Assembly: GCF_016612535.1 (NCBI RefSeq)
Contig: NZ_JAENXS010000001.1
Span: forward strand, 2,009,501 to 2,073,500
Reading direction: 5' to 3'
DNA length: 64,000 nt
From: Bradyrhizobium diazoefficiens
GTDB taxonomy: Bacteria > Pseudomonadota > Alphaproteobacteria > Rhizobiales > Xanthobacteraceae
The position numbers were made by a program, and so were the translations under genes. Below, piece by piece: positions 46,474 to 57,112 of the stretch. Under the pieces are notes generated by a model. It saw only the letters and a program-made list of their open reading frames with translations. It did no database searches and had not been told where the DNA came from. The stretch's first letter is position 1. Each line of letters opens with the position of its first letter.

Positions 46474-46515
46474 GTCTTAGCGTCAAAGTCTTGACGTCAA
46501 AGTCTTGGCGTCAGC
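46474..46515. repeat. 14-bp tandem repeat, three copies
   Basis: GTCTTAGCGTCAAA, GTCTTGACGTCAAA and GTCTTGGCGTCAGC follow one another exactly. The 367-base gap 46428-46794 holds only this repeat and the palindrome at 46555-46585. Confidence 0.85.
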
Positions 46516-46554
46516 CGCCGATTGGGCCGAGAGCTGAACGCCGCAACGCACGAA

Positions 46555-46585
46555 ATGTTTCAAGTGCTTCAAACACTCGAAACAT
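46555..46585. promoter_or_regulatory. 31-bp imperfect palindrome upstream of a serine hydrolase (putative operator)
   Basis: ATGTTTCAAGTG and CACTCGAAACAT are reverse complements at 11 of 12 positions around a 7-base centre. It lies about 210 bases before the hydrolase start and looks like a regulator-binding site. Confidence 0.45.
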
Positions 46586-46794
46586 ATCGCCGGAGCCCAT
46601 CTACGGTCACCGCGAAGTGCGGCCATCCACCGCAGATTGCGCTGAAGTGTCGCAATTCAGTCGTCCTGCGTGGCGCGCAGACCGTCAAGTCACGACATCG
46701 CGACCGACGCAAGCACGTGGCCACGCTTGCGGCACGCGACCCGCGGGAGGACAATCGGTCGCTTCCAACAATAATCAAACCGGAGGAAACGCGT

Positions 46795-47988
46795 ATGCAA
46801 AGCAAAGCCCAGATCGACGAGACTCTGCGCAAGACAAGCGGCGCCAGGGAGATTCCAGGAATCGTTGCGATCGCCGCCAGCGGTAACGACGTGCTGTATC
46901 AGGGCGCGTTCGGCAAGCGCGATCTCTCCAAGCCCGATCCGATGACTGGTGACAGCATATTCTGGATCGCCTCGATGACGAAGGCGGTGACGGGTGCCGG
47001 CGCGATGCAACTGGTCGAGCAAGGCAAGCTGTCGCTGGATGCGCCGATCGGATCGCTGCTGCCCGATCTCGCCAACCCGCAGGTGCTGGACGGCTTCGAT
47101 GCCAAGGGCGAGCCGAAGTTGCGGCCGGCGAAGAGCGCGATCACGTTGCGCCAGCTCATGACCCACACCGCCGGCTTCGCCTACAACATGTGGAACGGCG
47201 ATCTCGCGGTCTATCTCGAAAAGACCGGCACGCCTGCCATTACCACCTGCCAGAATGCGGCGCTGAAGACGCCTGTTATGACCGATCCCGGCACGCGCTG
47301 GGAATACGGCACCAATATCGATTTCGTCGGCAAGGCCGTGGAAGCCGTCAGCGGCAAGCGGCTCGATGCTTATCTGCGCGACAATCTTTTTGGTCCGCTC
47401 GGCATGTCCGACACCGGCTTCAAGATTACCGACAACATGCGCAAGCGCCTGGTCGGCATGCATGCCCGCAGCGAGGATGGCCAGCTCGCCGCGATTCCGT
47501 TCGAGCTCGAGCAGGATCCGGAATTCCACATGGGTGGTGGTGGCCTCTATTCGACCGCGGGCGACTACATCAAGTTTACCCAGATGATCTTGAACAAGGG
47601 CCGCGGCAACGGCAACCAGGTGCTGAAGGCTGAGACGATCGCCGTGATGAGCCAGAACCAGATGGGCGATCTAAACATGACCAAGCTGGCGACGGCTGCG
47701 CCGATGTATACCAACGACGTCGATCTCTATCCGGATCAGGTGAAGAAGTGGGGCCTCAGCTTCATGATCAACACCGCCAAGACCGCGGAAGGCCGCAGCG
47801 CGGGCAGCCTCGCCTGGGCGGGCCTCGCCAACACCTATTATTGGATCGACCCGGCGCGCGACGTCACCGGCGTGATCCTGATGCAGCTGTTGCCGTTCGC
47901 GGATGCGAAATGCCTGCAGGCGTTCGCGGGCTTCGAGCGTGGCGTCTATGCCGGGCTCGACGCGAGCAGCGGGAAGAAGGCGGCCTAG
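46795..47988 (+). CDS. Serine hydrolase, class C beta-lactamase/esterase fold
   Basis: A 397-aa protein without a clear signal peptide. ATG 46795 has a perfect GGAGGAA. The active site is WIASMTKAVTGAGAMQLVE (Ser-x-x-Lys), followed by WEYGTNIDFVGKAVEAVSGKRLDAYL with Tyr-x-Thr-Asn in place of the Tyr-x-Asn. This is the EstB-like group of esterases and peptidases. The in-frame extension from 46522 has no coding support. The substrate is unknown. Confidence 0.87.
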   Translation: MQSKAQIDETLRKTSGAREIPGIVAIAASGNDVLYQGAFGKRDLSKPDPMTGDSIFWIASMTKAVTGAGAMQLVEQGKLSLDAPIGSLLPDLANPQVLDGFDAKGEPKLRPAKSAITLRQLMTHTAGFAYNMWNGDLAVYLEKTGTPAITTCQNAALKTPVMTDPGTRWEYGTNIDFVGKAVEAVSGKRLDAYLRDNLFGPLGMSDTGFKITDNMRKRLVGMHARSEDGQLAAIPFELEQDPEFHMGGGGLYSTAGDYIKFTQMILNKGRGNGNQVLKAETIAVMSQNQMGDLNMTKLATAAPMYTNDVDLYPDQVKKWGLSFMINTAKTAEGRSAGSLAWAGLANTYYWIDPARDVTGVILMQLLPFADAKCLQAFAGFERGVYAGLDASSGKKAA

Positions 47989-48103
47989 CTATTAGTATGA
48001 TGCACGCCTTGTCGCGCCTGCTCGCAGCTGGATGTATTCTCGCGCCCCGAAGGCCAGCGCCTCGGGGCGCGTATGCATGTTGACCGAGCCGAAGGAGACG
48101 ATC

Positions 48104-49798
<1,695 letters not shown>

Positions 49799-49806
49799 GC
49801 CCACAC

Positions 49807-49886
49807 CGTCATTGCGAGCGCAGCGAAGCAATCCAGAATCCTTCTGCGGAGGCAGACTGGATTGCTTCGCGTCGCTCGCAATGACG
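49807..49886. repeat. Long inverted repeat, family CGTCATTGCGAGCGCAGCG
   Basis: About 30-base arms (CGTCATTGCGAGCGCAGCG... and its near-perfect mirror) pair around 20 bases, between convergent genes. It probably serves as a shared transcription end or stem structure. Confidence 0.8.
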
Positions 49887-49900
49887 AGGAGAGAGCGGAG

Positions 49901-50902
49901 TTAAACCGTCAACCCGCGCTGCTGGGCTAGCTCCTTCAGCGACACCTGCGGACGCGCGCCGATGTGCTGGATCACTTCGGCCGCCGCAAGTGCACCGAGC
50001 TCGCCGCACTGCTTGTGCGACAGATCGCGCGAGAGGCCGTACAGGAATCCGGCCGCGAAGAGATCGCCGGCGCCGGTGGTGTCCACCAGTTGGGCGATCG
50101 GCGAGGCCGGAGCAGCGACGGCGTCCGTCGGCGTCACCACCACGCAGCCCTTCTCGCTGCGGGTGACCACGCCGAGCTTGACGTCGCTGCGCAACTGCTT
50201 GAGCGCGGTGTCGAAGTCGGAGGTCTCGTACAGCGAGCGCAGCTCCGACTCGTTGGCGAACACGATGTCGGCAACGCCGTTGCGCATCAGCCCCAGAAAT
50301 TCGTCGCGATAGCGGCCGACGCAGAAGGAGTCCGACAGCGTCAGCGCCACTTTGCGGCCGGCCTCGTGGGCGATCTTGGAGGCCTTGAGGAAGGCTTCCT
50401 TGGCGCCGGGCGGATCCCAGAGATAGCCTTCGAGATAGACGATCTTGGCGGCCGCGATCTCGGCCGGGTCGATGTCGGCGGGCGACAAATCCTGCGCGGC
50501 GCCGAGATAGGTGTTCATGGTGCGCTCGCCATCGCCCGTGACCAGGATGTAGGAGCAGCCGGTGGCCGGGCCGTCCTTGGCGGCGGGCGTGTTGAAGGCG
50601 ACGCCGGCCGAGCGGATGTCGTGGACATAGAGCTTGCCGATCTGGTCGTCCTTGACCTTGCCGACATAGGCGGCGCGCGCGCCCAGGCTGCCGATGCCGA
50701 CGATGGTGTTGGCGGCCGAGCCGCCCGAGACTTCGATCGCCGGCCCCATGTCGTTGTAAATGGCGGCGGCCCGCGCCTCGTCGATCAGGGACATGCTGCC
50801 CTTGGTCATGCCGTGCTTGGCGAGAAAAGCCTCGTCGGTCCGGACCAGCACGTCGAACAGTGCATTGCCGATGCCGAGAACGTCATATTTCACGTCAGCC
50901 AT
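49901..50902 (-). CDS. PfkB-family sugar kinase (adenosine kinase-like)
   Basis: A 333-aa ribokinase-fold enzyme. The N-terminus has YDVLGIGNALFDVLV, the substrate loop is GGSAANTIVGIGSLG and the anion-hole/catalytic motif is DTTGAGDLFAAGFLYG. The order and length match bacterial adenosine kinases, which salvage adenosine to AMP, but other nucleoside or sugar substrates are possible. It is divergent from murJ. Confidence 0.9.
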   Translation of the reverse strand: MADVKYDVLGIGNALFDVLVRTDEAFLAKHGMTKGSMSLIDEARAAAIYNDMGPAIEVSGGSAANTIVGIGSLGARAAYVGKVKDDQIGKLYVHDIRSAGVAFNTPAAKDGPATGCSYILVTGDGERTMNTYLGAAQDLSPADIDPAEIAAAKIVYLEGYLWDPPGAKEAFLKASKIAHEAGRKVALTLSDSFCVGRYRDEFLGLMRNGVADIVFANESELRSLYETSDFDTALKQLRSDVKLGVVTRSEKGCVVVTPTDAVAAPASPIAQLVDTTGAGDLFAAGFLYGLSRDLSHKQCGELGALAAAEVIQHIGARPQVSLKELAQQRGLTV

Positions 50903-51027
50903 TCACCTTGATCCTGTTTGCCGGATTGCGAACCCCGAGGAAATCCGCTTCCTGTCGGCCTGAAATCTGGCTCGCGGCCTATCACGACCGGGCCGCTACG
51001 GGCAAGCAACGGTATTATGTACGTCCG

Positions 51028-52560
51028 ATGATCCGCTCCTTCCTGACCGTCTCCACGGGAACACTGGCTTCGCGGCTGCTGGGCTTTGCCCGCGATTCCC
51101 TGATCGCGGCGCTGCTCGGCACCGGCGCCGTGGCGGATGCCTTTCTGGCCGCCTTCCAGCTCGTCAATGTGGTGCGCCGGCTGCTCAGCGAAGGGGCACT
51201 GAATGCGGCACTGATCCCGGCCTGGCTCCGCGTCCGTGATCGCGATGGCGCGGAGGCCGCCTCCGCCTTTGCGGGACGCGTGCTCGGCACGGTCAGCGCG
51301 GCCCTGATCGTGATCTCGATTGGCATTGCTATCGCAATGCCGGTGATCATCATGATCATCGCGCCGGGCTTCGTCAGTACCGGCACGCTCGATCTCGCGG
51401 TCCAGAACGCGCGGCTGATGCTGCCCTATCTCGCCTTTGCCGGCCCGGTCACGGTGCTGATGGGATTGCTGAATGCGCAGGGGCGATTTGCGCTGACGGC
51501 GTTCTCGCCGCTGCTGTTCAACATCGCGCTGATCGCGACAATCGCCGCGCTCCTGCCGTGGCACGGCGATGCGTCCGTCGCCGCGTGGATGCTGGCGGCG
51601 ACCGTCGGCATCGCCGGCCTCCTGCAACTCGTGATGCTGCTGTCGCAGCGAAGCGGACGCCTTGCGACACCCTTGCGCGTAAGCTTCGACAAGGAGATGC
51701 GCGGCTTCTTCGCCAAGGCGGTCCCCGGCATGATCGCGAGCTCTGGACCGCAATGGCTGATGGTGGCCGGCGCGATCATCGCCTCGGCGACGCCGTCCGC
51801 TGTGTCCTGGCTCTATTTCGCCAACCGCCTGATCGAGCTGCCGCTCGGCATCGTCGGCGTCGCCATGGGCACGGTGCTGGTGCCGGAATTGACGCGCGCG
51901 GTGGGAAGCAGCGACCGTGAGGCAGTCGCGCATGCGCAATCGCGCGCGCTGGAACTCGCGACCGGGCTGGCACTGCCCGCCACGCTGGGCCTTGCCGTAC
52001 TGGCCGAGCCGATCGTGCGGCTGCTGTTCGAGCACGGCGCGTTCGGCGCGGAGGACAGCGCGGCCACTGCGCATGCGTTGACGTGGCTGGCGCTCGGCCT
52101 GCCGGCGCATGTGCTGATCAAGGCGCTGTCGCCGGCGTTCTTTGCCCGCAGCGACACGATGACCCCGCTGCTCGCAACCGCCAAAGGCTTTGTGGTCGCA
52201 ATCGCGCTCGCCGTCCTGCTCGGCCATTTCTTCGGGGCGAGCGGGATCGCCGCCAGCATCGCCGCCGGCGCCTGGAGCAGCGCAGTCTCTTTGCTCCGCA
52301 AGGGCACCAGCGAATTCGGCTTCTCGGTCGATGCCGCCGCCCGCAAGCGGCTGCCGCGGATCCTGCTCGCAGCAGCCGCCATGGGCGCCCTGCTCTGGCT
52401 GACGGCGGGGCTGATGCCGGCCGAAACCCATGGCCTCATCCGTTTCGTTGTGCTGGGCCTGCAGATCGGGGCAGGCATCGCCGTCTATGGCCTGCTCCTG
52501 CAATTTCTCGGCGTCGTCGCGTTGCGCGAGGCGGTTCGCGCTCTGGAGCGGCCCACCTAG
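51028..52560 (+). CDS. murJ: Lipid II flippase MurJ
   Basis: A 510-aa MVF/MATE-like membrane protein that flips lipid II across the inner membrane for peptidoglycan synthesis. It has about fourteen hydrophobic segments. It starts MIRSFLTVSTGTLASRLLGFARDSLIAALLGTGAVADAFLAAF, with RRLLSEGALNAALIP and FARSDTMTPLLATA as family segments. ATG 51028 is used; a longer upstream in-frame extension overlaps the divergent kinase gene and is rejected. trpS follows about 100 bases later. Confidence 0.95.
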   Translation: MIRSFLTVSTGTLASRLLGFARDSLIAALLGTGAVADAFLAAFQLVNVVRRLLSEGALNAALIPAWLRVRDRDGAEAASAFAGRVLGTVSAALIVISIGIAIAMPVIIMIIAPGFVSTGTLDLAVQNARLMLPYLAFAGPVTVLMGLLNAQGRFALTAFSPLLFNIALIATIAALLPWHGDASVAAWMLAATVGIAGLLQLVMLLSQRSGRLATPLRVSFDKEMRGFFAKAVPGMIASSGPQWLMVAGAIIASATPSAVSWLYFANRLIELPLGIVGVAMGTVLVPELTRAVGSSDREAVAHAQSRALELATGLALPATLGLAVLAEPIVRLLFEHGAFGAEDSAATAHALTWLALGLPAHVLIKALSPAFFARSDTMTPLLATAKGFVVAIALAVLLGHFFGASGIAASIAAGAWSSAVSLLRKGTSEFGFSVDAAARKRLPRILLAAAAMGALLWLTAGLMPAETHGLIRFVVLGLQIGAGIAVYGLLLQFLGVVALREAVRALERPT

Positions 52561-52663
52561 CCGGTCCCCGCGTGCAAGCCAATCGAATTGCCCTTGACGG
52601 GACGCCGCCGCTGTTGGAAACGACGGCCAATATCTTTGGGAAGGCTTGCCAGGACAGGTTGCC

Positions 52664-53716
52664 ATGCCATTCGTTGAACGGGTTTTTTCGGGCGTCCAGC
52701 CGACGGGCAATCTGCACCTCGGCAATTACCTCGGCGCCATCGTCAACTTCGTGAAGATGCAGGAAACCCACAACTGCATCTATTGCGTCGTCGACATGCA
52801 CGCGATCACGCAGGGCGTGGAGGTCTGGGGCGGCCCGGCCGAGCTCGCACGCAACACCCGCGAGGTGACCGCAGCGTTCATCGCCAGCGGCATCGATCCG
52901 AAGACGCACATCGTCTTCAACCAGAGCCAGGTCTCGGGCCATGCCGAGCTCGCCTGGATTTTCAATTGCGTCGCGCGCATGGGCTGGCTCGGCCGCATGA
53001 CCCAATTCAAGGAGAAGGCCGGCAAGGACCGCGAGAACGCCTCGGTCGGGCTGTTCGACTATCCCGTGCTGATGGCCGCCGACATCCTGCTCTATCGCGC
53101 CACTCACGTTCCGGTCGGCGAGGACCAGAAGCAGCATCTCGAGCTCTCGCGCGACATCGCGCAGAAGTTCAACAATGATTTCGGCGACTCGATCCGCAGC
53201 CGCGGCGCCCATGACGGCCTGTTCTTCCCACTGCCGGAACCCTTGATCACGGGACCTGCGACGCGCGTGATGAGCTTGCGTGACGGCACCAAGAAGATGT
53301 CGAAGTCGGATGCGTCGGACAATTCGCGCATCAATTTGACCGACGACGCCGACACCATCGCGCAGAAGATCCGCAAGGCGAAGACCGATCCGGAGCCGCT
53401 GCCGACCGAAGAGAAAGGCCTGGAGGCGCGCCCCGAAGCCGACAATCTCGTCGGCATTTTCGCCGCCCTCTCCGGCCGCCCCAAGGCCAGCGTGCTCAGC
53501 GAATTCGGCGGTGGCCAGTTCTCCAGCTTCAAGAACGCGCTGGCGGAGCTGTGCGTCACCAAGCTCGCGCCGATCGCCGGTGAGATGAAGCGCTTGGTCG
53601 CAGACCCCGGTCATATCGACACCATCCTGAACGGCGGCGCCGACCGGGCTCGCGCCATCGCCGAAGAGACCATGAACCTCTCGAAGGACATCGTCGGCTT
53701 CATCCGCCGGCGCTGA
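52664..53716 (+). CDS. trpS: Tryptophanyl-tRNA synthetase
   Basis: A 350-aa class I aminoacyl-tRNA synthetase charging tRNA-Trp. The HIGH-type motif is HLGN at 18-21 in the start [31 protein letters not shown] is at 211-215. ATG 52664 has AGGACAG upstream. The gene follows murJ, a common alphaproteobacterial order. Confidence 0.97.
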   Translation: MPFVERVFSGVQPTGNLHLGNYLGAIVNFVKMQETHNCIYCVVDMHAITQGVEVWGGPAELARNTREVTAAFIASGIDPKTHIVFNQSQVSGHAELAWIFNCVARMGWLGRMTQFKEKAGKDRENASVGLFDYPVLMAADILLYRATHVPVGEDQKQHLELSRDIAQKFNNDFGDSIRSRGAHDGLFFPLPEPLITGPATRVMSLRDGTKKMSKSDASDNSRINLTDDADTIAQKIRKAKTDPEPLPTEEKGLEARPEADNLVGIFAALSGRPKASVLSEFGGGQFSSFKNALAELCVTKLAPIAGEMKRLVADPGHIDTILNGGADRARAIAEETMNLSKDIVGFIRRR

Positions 53717-53864
53717 TCCTCTCTGGAAGAGCGTAAGGAACGCCTTAACCCGCTGAAATCTCTAGGCGAACCCGGCCTCACCCCTTGACCGTGCGTTTGC
53801 TGTCGCCATCTGCTACTGGATAGAGCACGCGCCGGCCTTGAACCGGCGACGTCCGGAGAAAACC

Positions 53865-54434
53865 ATGTTCATTCAGACCGAAGCCACCCCCAATCCCGCC
53901 ACCCTGAAATTCATTCCCGGCCGCGTCGTGGTCGACGGCAACCCGATGGAATTTTCGAGCCGCGAGACCGCTGCGCGTTCGCCGCTCGCCGAAAAACTGT
54001 TCGACGTGCCCGGTGTCACCGGCGTGTTCTATGGGTCGGATTTCATCACCGTCACCAAGGCGAACGGTGAATGGCAGCAACTCAAGCCCGCGATCCTGGG
54101 TGCCATCATGGAGCACTACATGTCGGGCGCGCCGCTGCTCGCCGACGGTGCGGCGGGGAGCGATGCCGATCGCGACGACGAAGACGAGTTCTTCGACGAG
54201 CAGGACGCCGAGACGGTCGACATGATCAAGGATCTGATCGAGACGCGCGTGCGGCCGGCAGTCGCCAATGACGGCGGCGACATCACCTTCCGCGGCTTCA
54301 AGGACGGGATCGTCTATCTCAACATGAAGGGCGCCTGCTCCGGCTGCCCGTCATCGACCGCGACGCTCCAGCACGGCATCCAGAACTTGCTGAAGCACTT
54401 CGTACCCGACGTGGTCGAAGTCCGGCCGATGTAG
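53865..54434 (+). CDS. NifU-family Fe-S scaffold (NfuA-like)
   Basis: A 189-aa iron-sulfur carrier. Residues 1-88 are an Nfu N-terminal domain (MFIQTEATPNPATLKFIPG), then an acidic linker (SDADRDDEDEFFDEQDAE), then the C-terminal NifU domain with C158xxC161 (GACSGCPSS) that binds a 4Fe-4S cluster. It acts in the cytoplasm to deliver clusters. CGGAGAAAACC precedes ATG 53865. Confidence 0.93.
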   Translation: MFIQTEATPNPATLKFIPGRVVVDGNPMEFSSRETAARSPLAEKLFDVPGVTGVFYGSDFITVTKANGEWQQLKPAILGAIMEHYMSGAPLLADGAAGSDADRDDEDEFFDEQDAETVDMIKDLIETRVRPAVANDGGDITFRGFKDGIVYLNMKGACSGCPSSTATLQHGIQNLLKHFVPDVVEVRPM

Positions 54435-54463
54435 ATTGCACGATCGGCGCATCGATCGAACGG

Positions 54464-54560
54464 CGTCATGCCCGGGCTTGTCCCGGGCATCTACGTTCTT
54501 GGAGCCGGATTTTGAATTGGCTAAAGTCGTGGATGGCCGGGTCAAGCCCGGCCATGACGG
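54464..54560. repeat. Composite repeat, CGTCATGCCCGGG hairpin plus mirror block
   Basis: The CGTCATGCCCGGG hairpin, a short unique centre and a TGGATGGCCGGGTC..ATGACGG block. The second copy of the type at 44398-44486, with a different centre. Confidence 0.7.
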
Positions 54561-54604
54561 CCAGAACTTGAAGAATCTTCCGATTGCCAATGATATGATT
54601 GCCC

Positions 54605-55297
54605 ATGCTGATCCTTGCCCTCGATACCGCGCTGGAGGCGTGCGCGGCCGCCGTCCTCGACACCGACGCCGGCGAGCTCCTTGCCCAGGAGCAGCTGCTC
54701 ATGAAGCGCGGCCATGCCGAGGCCCTGATGCCGATGATCGCGCGCGTCATGCAATCGGCCGATCTCGCCTTCACCGCACTCGACCGCATCGCGGTCACGG
54801 TTGGCCCCGGCAGCTTCACCGGCTTGCGCGTCGGCATTTCGGCGGCCCGGGGTCTTGCGCTCGCGGCCAAGCGGCCGGCCGTCGGACTGACGACCTTGTC
54901 GGCCTATGCGTCCGCCATTGTCGGCCAGAGTGGATCGGCGCCGGTGATATCGGCGATCGATGCGCGGCATGATCACGTCTATTTCCAGATCGTCGGCGGC
55001 GACGGCGGCCAATTGGTGCGGCCGAAGATCGCCGGTATCGAGGAGGCGATCGCGGCCTCGCAATTCGGTGCACCGCATCTGGTCGGCAATGCCGCCGAAA
55101 TTCTTGCCGAGCGCTGGCCGAAGGACGCGCCACAACCGGTCTCGGTCGACGCGCAGCCCGCGCCCGACATCGGCTGGGTCGCATGGCTGGGAGCCGCCGC
55201 CGATCCCGCCACCAATCCCGCGCGTCCGTTCTATCTGAAGGCGCCCGATGCAAAGCCGGCCGTACAGAAGCCGCTCGCACAAGCCGGAAGCTCATGA
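54605..55297 (+). CDS. tsaB: tRNA t6A37 synthesis protein TsaB
   Basis: A 230-aa actin-fold protein. TsaB partners TsaD and TsaE in making threonylcarbamoyladenosine at tRNA position 37. Segments are LILALDTALEACAAAVLDTDAGE, RGHAEALMPMIARVMQSADL and VTVGPGSFTGLRVGISAARGLALA. Its stop overlaps the rimI start (ATGA). No strong RBS is seen before ATG 54605. Confidence 0.93.
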   Translation: MLILALDTALEACAAAVLDTDAGELLAQEQLLMKRGHAEALMPMIARVMQSADLAFTALDRIAVTVGPGSFTGLRVGISAARGLALAAKRPAVGLTTLSAYASAIVGQSGSAPVISAIDARHDHVYFQIVGGDGGQLVRPKIAGIEEAIAASQFGAPHLVGNAAEILAERWPKDAPQPVSVDAQPAPDIGWVAWLGAAADPATNPARPFYLKAPDAKPAVQKPLAQAGSS

Positions 55298-55779
55298 TGA
55301 GATGGTTTTCGGAATGGTGGCGCGGCGGCACGGCCGCCGTCGAGCCCGCCACTGCGCGCGACGCGGCACGGCTGGCGCAGTTGCACGGCGCGTCGTTCGC
55401 GCACGGCTGGGGCGAAGGCGAATTCGAAACCATGCTCAGCGAGCGTAACACGCTGGTCCACCGTTTGCGCGTGGGGCGCAAGACGATCGGCTTTGCGGTG
55501 TCGCGCATCGGCGCGGACGAAGCGGAAATTCTCTCGGTCGCGGTCGACCGATCCCATCGCGGCCGCGGTCTCTCCCGCACGCTGCTGATGACCCATCTCG
55601 GTCACCTCGCAGGGCGGGGTGTGCGCACGATATTTCTGGAAGTCGAGGAGAACAACCAGCCGGCGCGGCGGCTCTATGCGAGAGGCGGATTCGTGGTGGT
55701 CGGGCGCCGCGAACGCTACTATAAGCAGGCCAACGGGGAACAGCTGAACGCACTTTTGATGCGGCGCGACTTGGCGTAA
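55294..55779 (+). CDS. rimI: Ribosomal protein S18-alanine N-acetyltransferase
   Basis: A 161-aa GNAT enzyme of the RimI type. The acetyl-CoA site is LSVAVDRSHRGRGLSRTLLMTHLGHL and the C-terminal part is LEVEENNQPARRLYARGGFVVVGRRERYY. The order tsaB-rimI with overlap is typical. ATG 55294 is preferred; ATG 55297 is possible. Confidence 0.9.
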   Translation: MMRWFSEWWRGGTAAVEPATARDAARLAQLHGASFAHGWGEGEFETMLSERNTLVHRLRVGRKTIGFAVSRIGADEAEILSVAVDRSHRGRGLSRTLLMTHLGHLAGRGVRTIFLEVEENNQPARRLYARGGFVVVGRRERYYKQANGEQLNALLMRRDLA

Positions 55780-55797
55780 CATTGATGGCAGAAAGCG

Positions 55798-55837
55798 CCC
55801 CGTTAGACAGACACAAGCCCCGTCAGGCAGACACAAG
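55798..55837. repeat. 20-bp direct repeat ending exactly at the fur start codon
   Basis: CCCCGTTAGACAGACACAAG (55798-55817) and CCCCGTCAGGCAGACACAAG (55818-55837) differ at 2 positions and run straight into ATG 55838. No Shine-Dalgarno sequence is present in the second copy. Confidence 0.85.
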
Positions 55838-56293
55838 ATGACTGGACTTAAACCCTCCTCCGCATCCAAGGCGTCCGGCATCGAGGCGCGCTGTGCCGCC
55901 ACCGGCATGCGCATGACCGAGCAGCGCCGCGTCATTGCCCGCGTGCTTGCAGAAGCAGTGGATCACCCCGACGTCGAGGAATTGTACCGGCGCTGCGTCG
56001 CCGTCGACGACAAGATCTCGATCTCGACCGTCTATCGCACCGTCAAACTGTTCGAGGATGCCGGCATCATCGAACGCCACGATTTCCGCGAGGGCCGCGC
56101 CCGCTACGAGACGATGCGCGACAGCCATCACGACCATCTCATCAACCTGCGCGACGGCAAGGTGATCGAGTTCACCTCGGAAGAGATCGAGAAGCTGCAG
56201 GCGGAGATCGCCCGCAAGCTCGGCTACAAGCTGGTCGATCACCGGCTCGAGCTCTATTGCGTCCCGCTCGACGACGACAAGCCGTCGTCTTAG
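55838..56293 (+). CDS. fur: Fur-family metalloregulator
   Basis: A 151-aa Fur-type repressor. The winged helix (about 20-85) has RRVIARVLAEAVDHPDVEELYRRC and SISTVYRTVKLFEDAGIIERHDF; the metal site includes HHDHLINL. The usual C-terminal CxxC pairs are absent (only one Cys near the end). In Rhizobiales this position belongs to Fur/Mur, which senses Fe2+ or Mn2+. It follows rimI and overlaps the HAD gene by one base. Confidence 0.9.
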   Translation: MTGLKPSSASKASGIEARCAATGMRMTEQRRVIARVLAEAVDHPDVEELYRRCVAVDDKISISTVYRTVKLFEDAGIIERHDFREGRARYETMRDSHHDHLINLRDGKVIEFTSEEIEKLQAEIARKLGYKLVDHRLELYCVPLDDDKPSS

Positions 56294-56973
56294 TGCCCAT
56301 CGACCTGATTATTTTCGACTGTGACGGCGTGCTCGTGGACAGCGAGGTCATCTCCTGTCGCGCGCATGCGGACGTGTTGACGAAGCACGGCTATCCGATC
56401 ACATCGGAGCAGGTCCTGGTCCGCTTCCTCGGTGTATCCGAGAAAGACGCGCGGCGAATGGTCGAACAGGAAATCGGCCGCAGCCTCCCCGACGATCTTG
56501 AGAGCCAGGTGAATGCGGCCACGCTGAAATTTTACGCCGGTGACCTGCAACCGATCACCCACGTGGCCGCAGCAATCGGTGCAATCGATTTGCCAAAATG
56601 CGTTGCATCGAGCGGCACACCCGACAAGATCCTCCACGGGCTGACCTGCGCCGGGCTGTATGACTTGCTCGCTCCGCACATCTTTTCAGCGAGCCAGGTC
56701 GCACGCGGCAAGCCCGCGCCCGATCTGTTCCTGTTTGCCGCCGAGCAGATGAAGGCCGCGCCGGAACGATGCGTCGTGATCGAGGACAGCGTCCCCGGGG
56801 TCACCGGCGCACGTGCCGCCGGGATGACCGTGCTCGGCTTCCACGGCGGCAGCCACTGCCCGCCGGGTCACGCGGAAAGGCTACGCGCTGCCGGCGCCGG
56901 ATTGACCTTCGACGATATGCGGCAATTGCCCGAGCTGGTCCGGCAGGTCGCGGCGGAGTCCCTGAAAGGCTGA
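56293..56973 (+). CDS. HAD-family hydrolase (beta-phosphoglucomutase-like)
   Basis: A 226-aa HAD phosphatase. Motif I is IIFDCDGVLVDSE (nucleophile Asp), motif II Ser is in CVASSGTP, the Lys is in GKPAPDLFLFAAEQM and motif IV is VVIEDSVPGVTGARAAGM. GTG 56293 shares its G with the fur stop TAG. The substrate is unknown. Confidence 0.88.
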   Translation: MPIDLIIFDCDGVLVDSEVISCRAHADVLTKHGYPITSEQVLVRFLGVSEKDARRMVEQEIGRSLPDDLESQVNAATLKFYAGDLQPITHVAAAIGAIDLPKCVASSGTPDKILHGLTCAGLYDLLAPHIFSASQVARGKPAPDLFLFAAEQMKAAPERCVVIEDSVPGVTGARAAGMTVLGFHGGSHCPPGHAERLRAAGAGLTFDDMRQLPELVRQVAAESLKG

Positions 56974-57112
56974 TATCGGCCATTTAGCGTCATTTTGGGC
57001 GTACGCGGGACAATTGAACCCGGAATGACGGTCTAGAAGGGGCCCCAATCGCTGGATTTCTGGCCTCCCAGGCTATATCTGAGGGCTGTCCTCCACCTCA
57101 ATTCCGGGTTCC

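Noticed and set aside
50890..52725. A 611-codon minus-strand frame opposite murJ.
   Set aside because: It mirrors a membrane protein gene with clear MurJ motifs; the translation is Arg/Gln/Gly low complexity.
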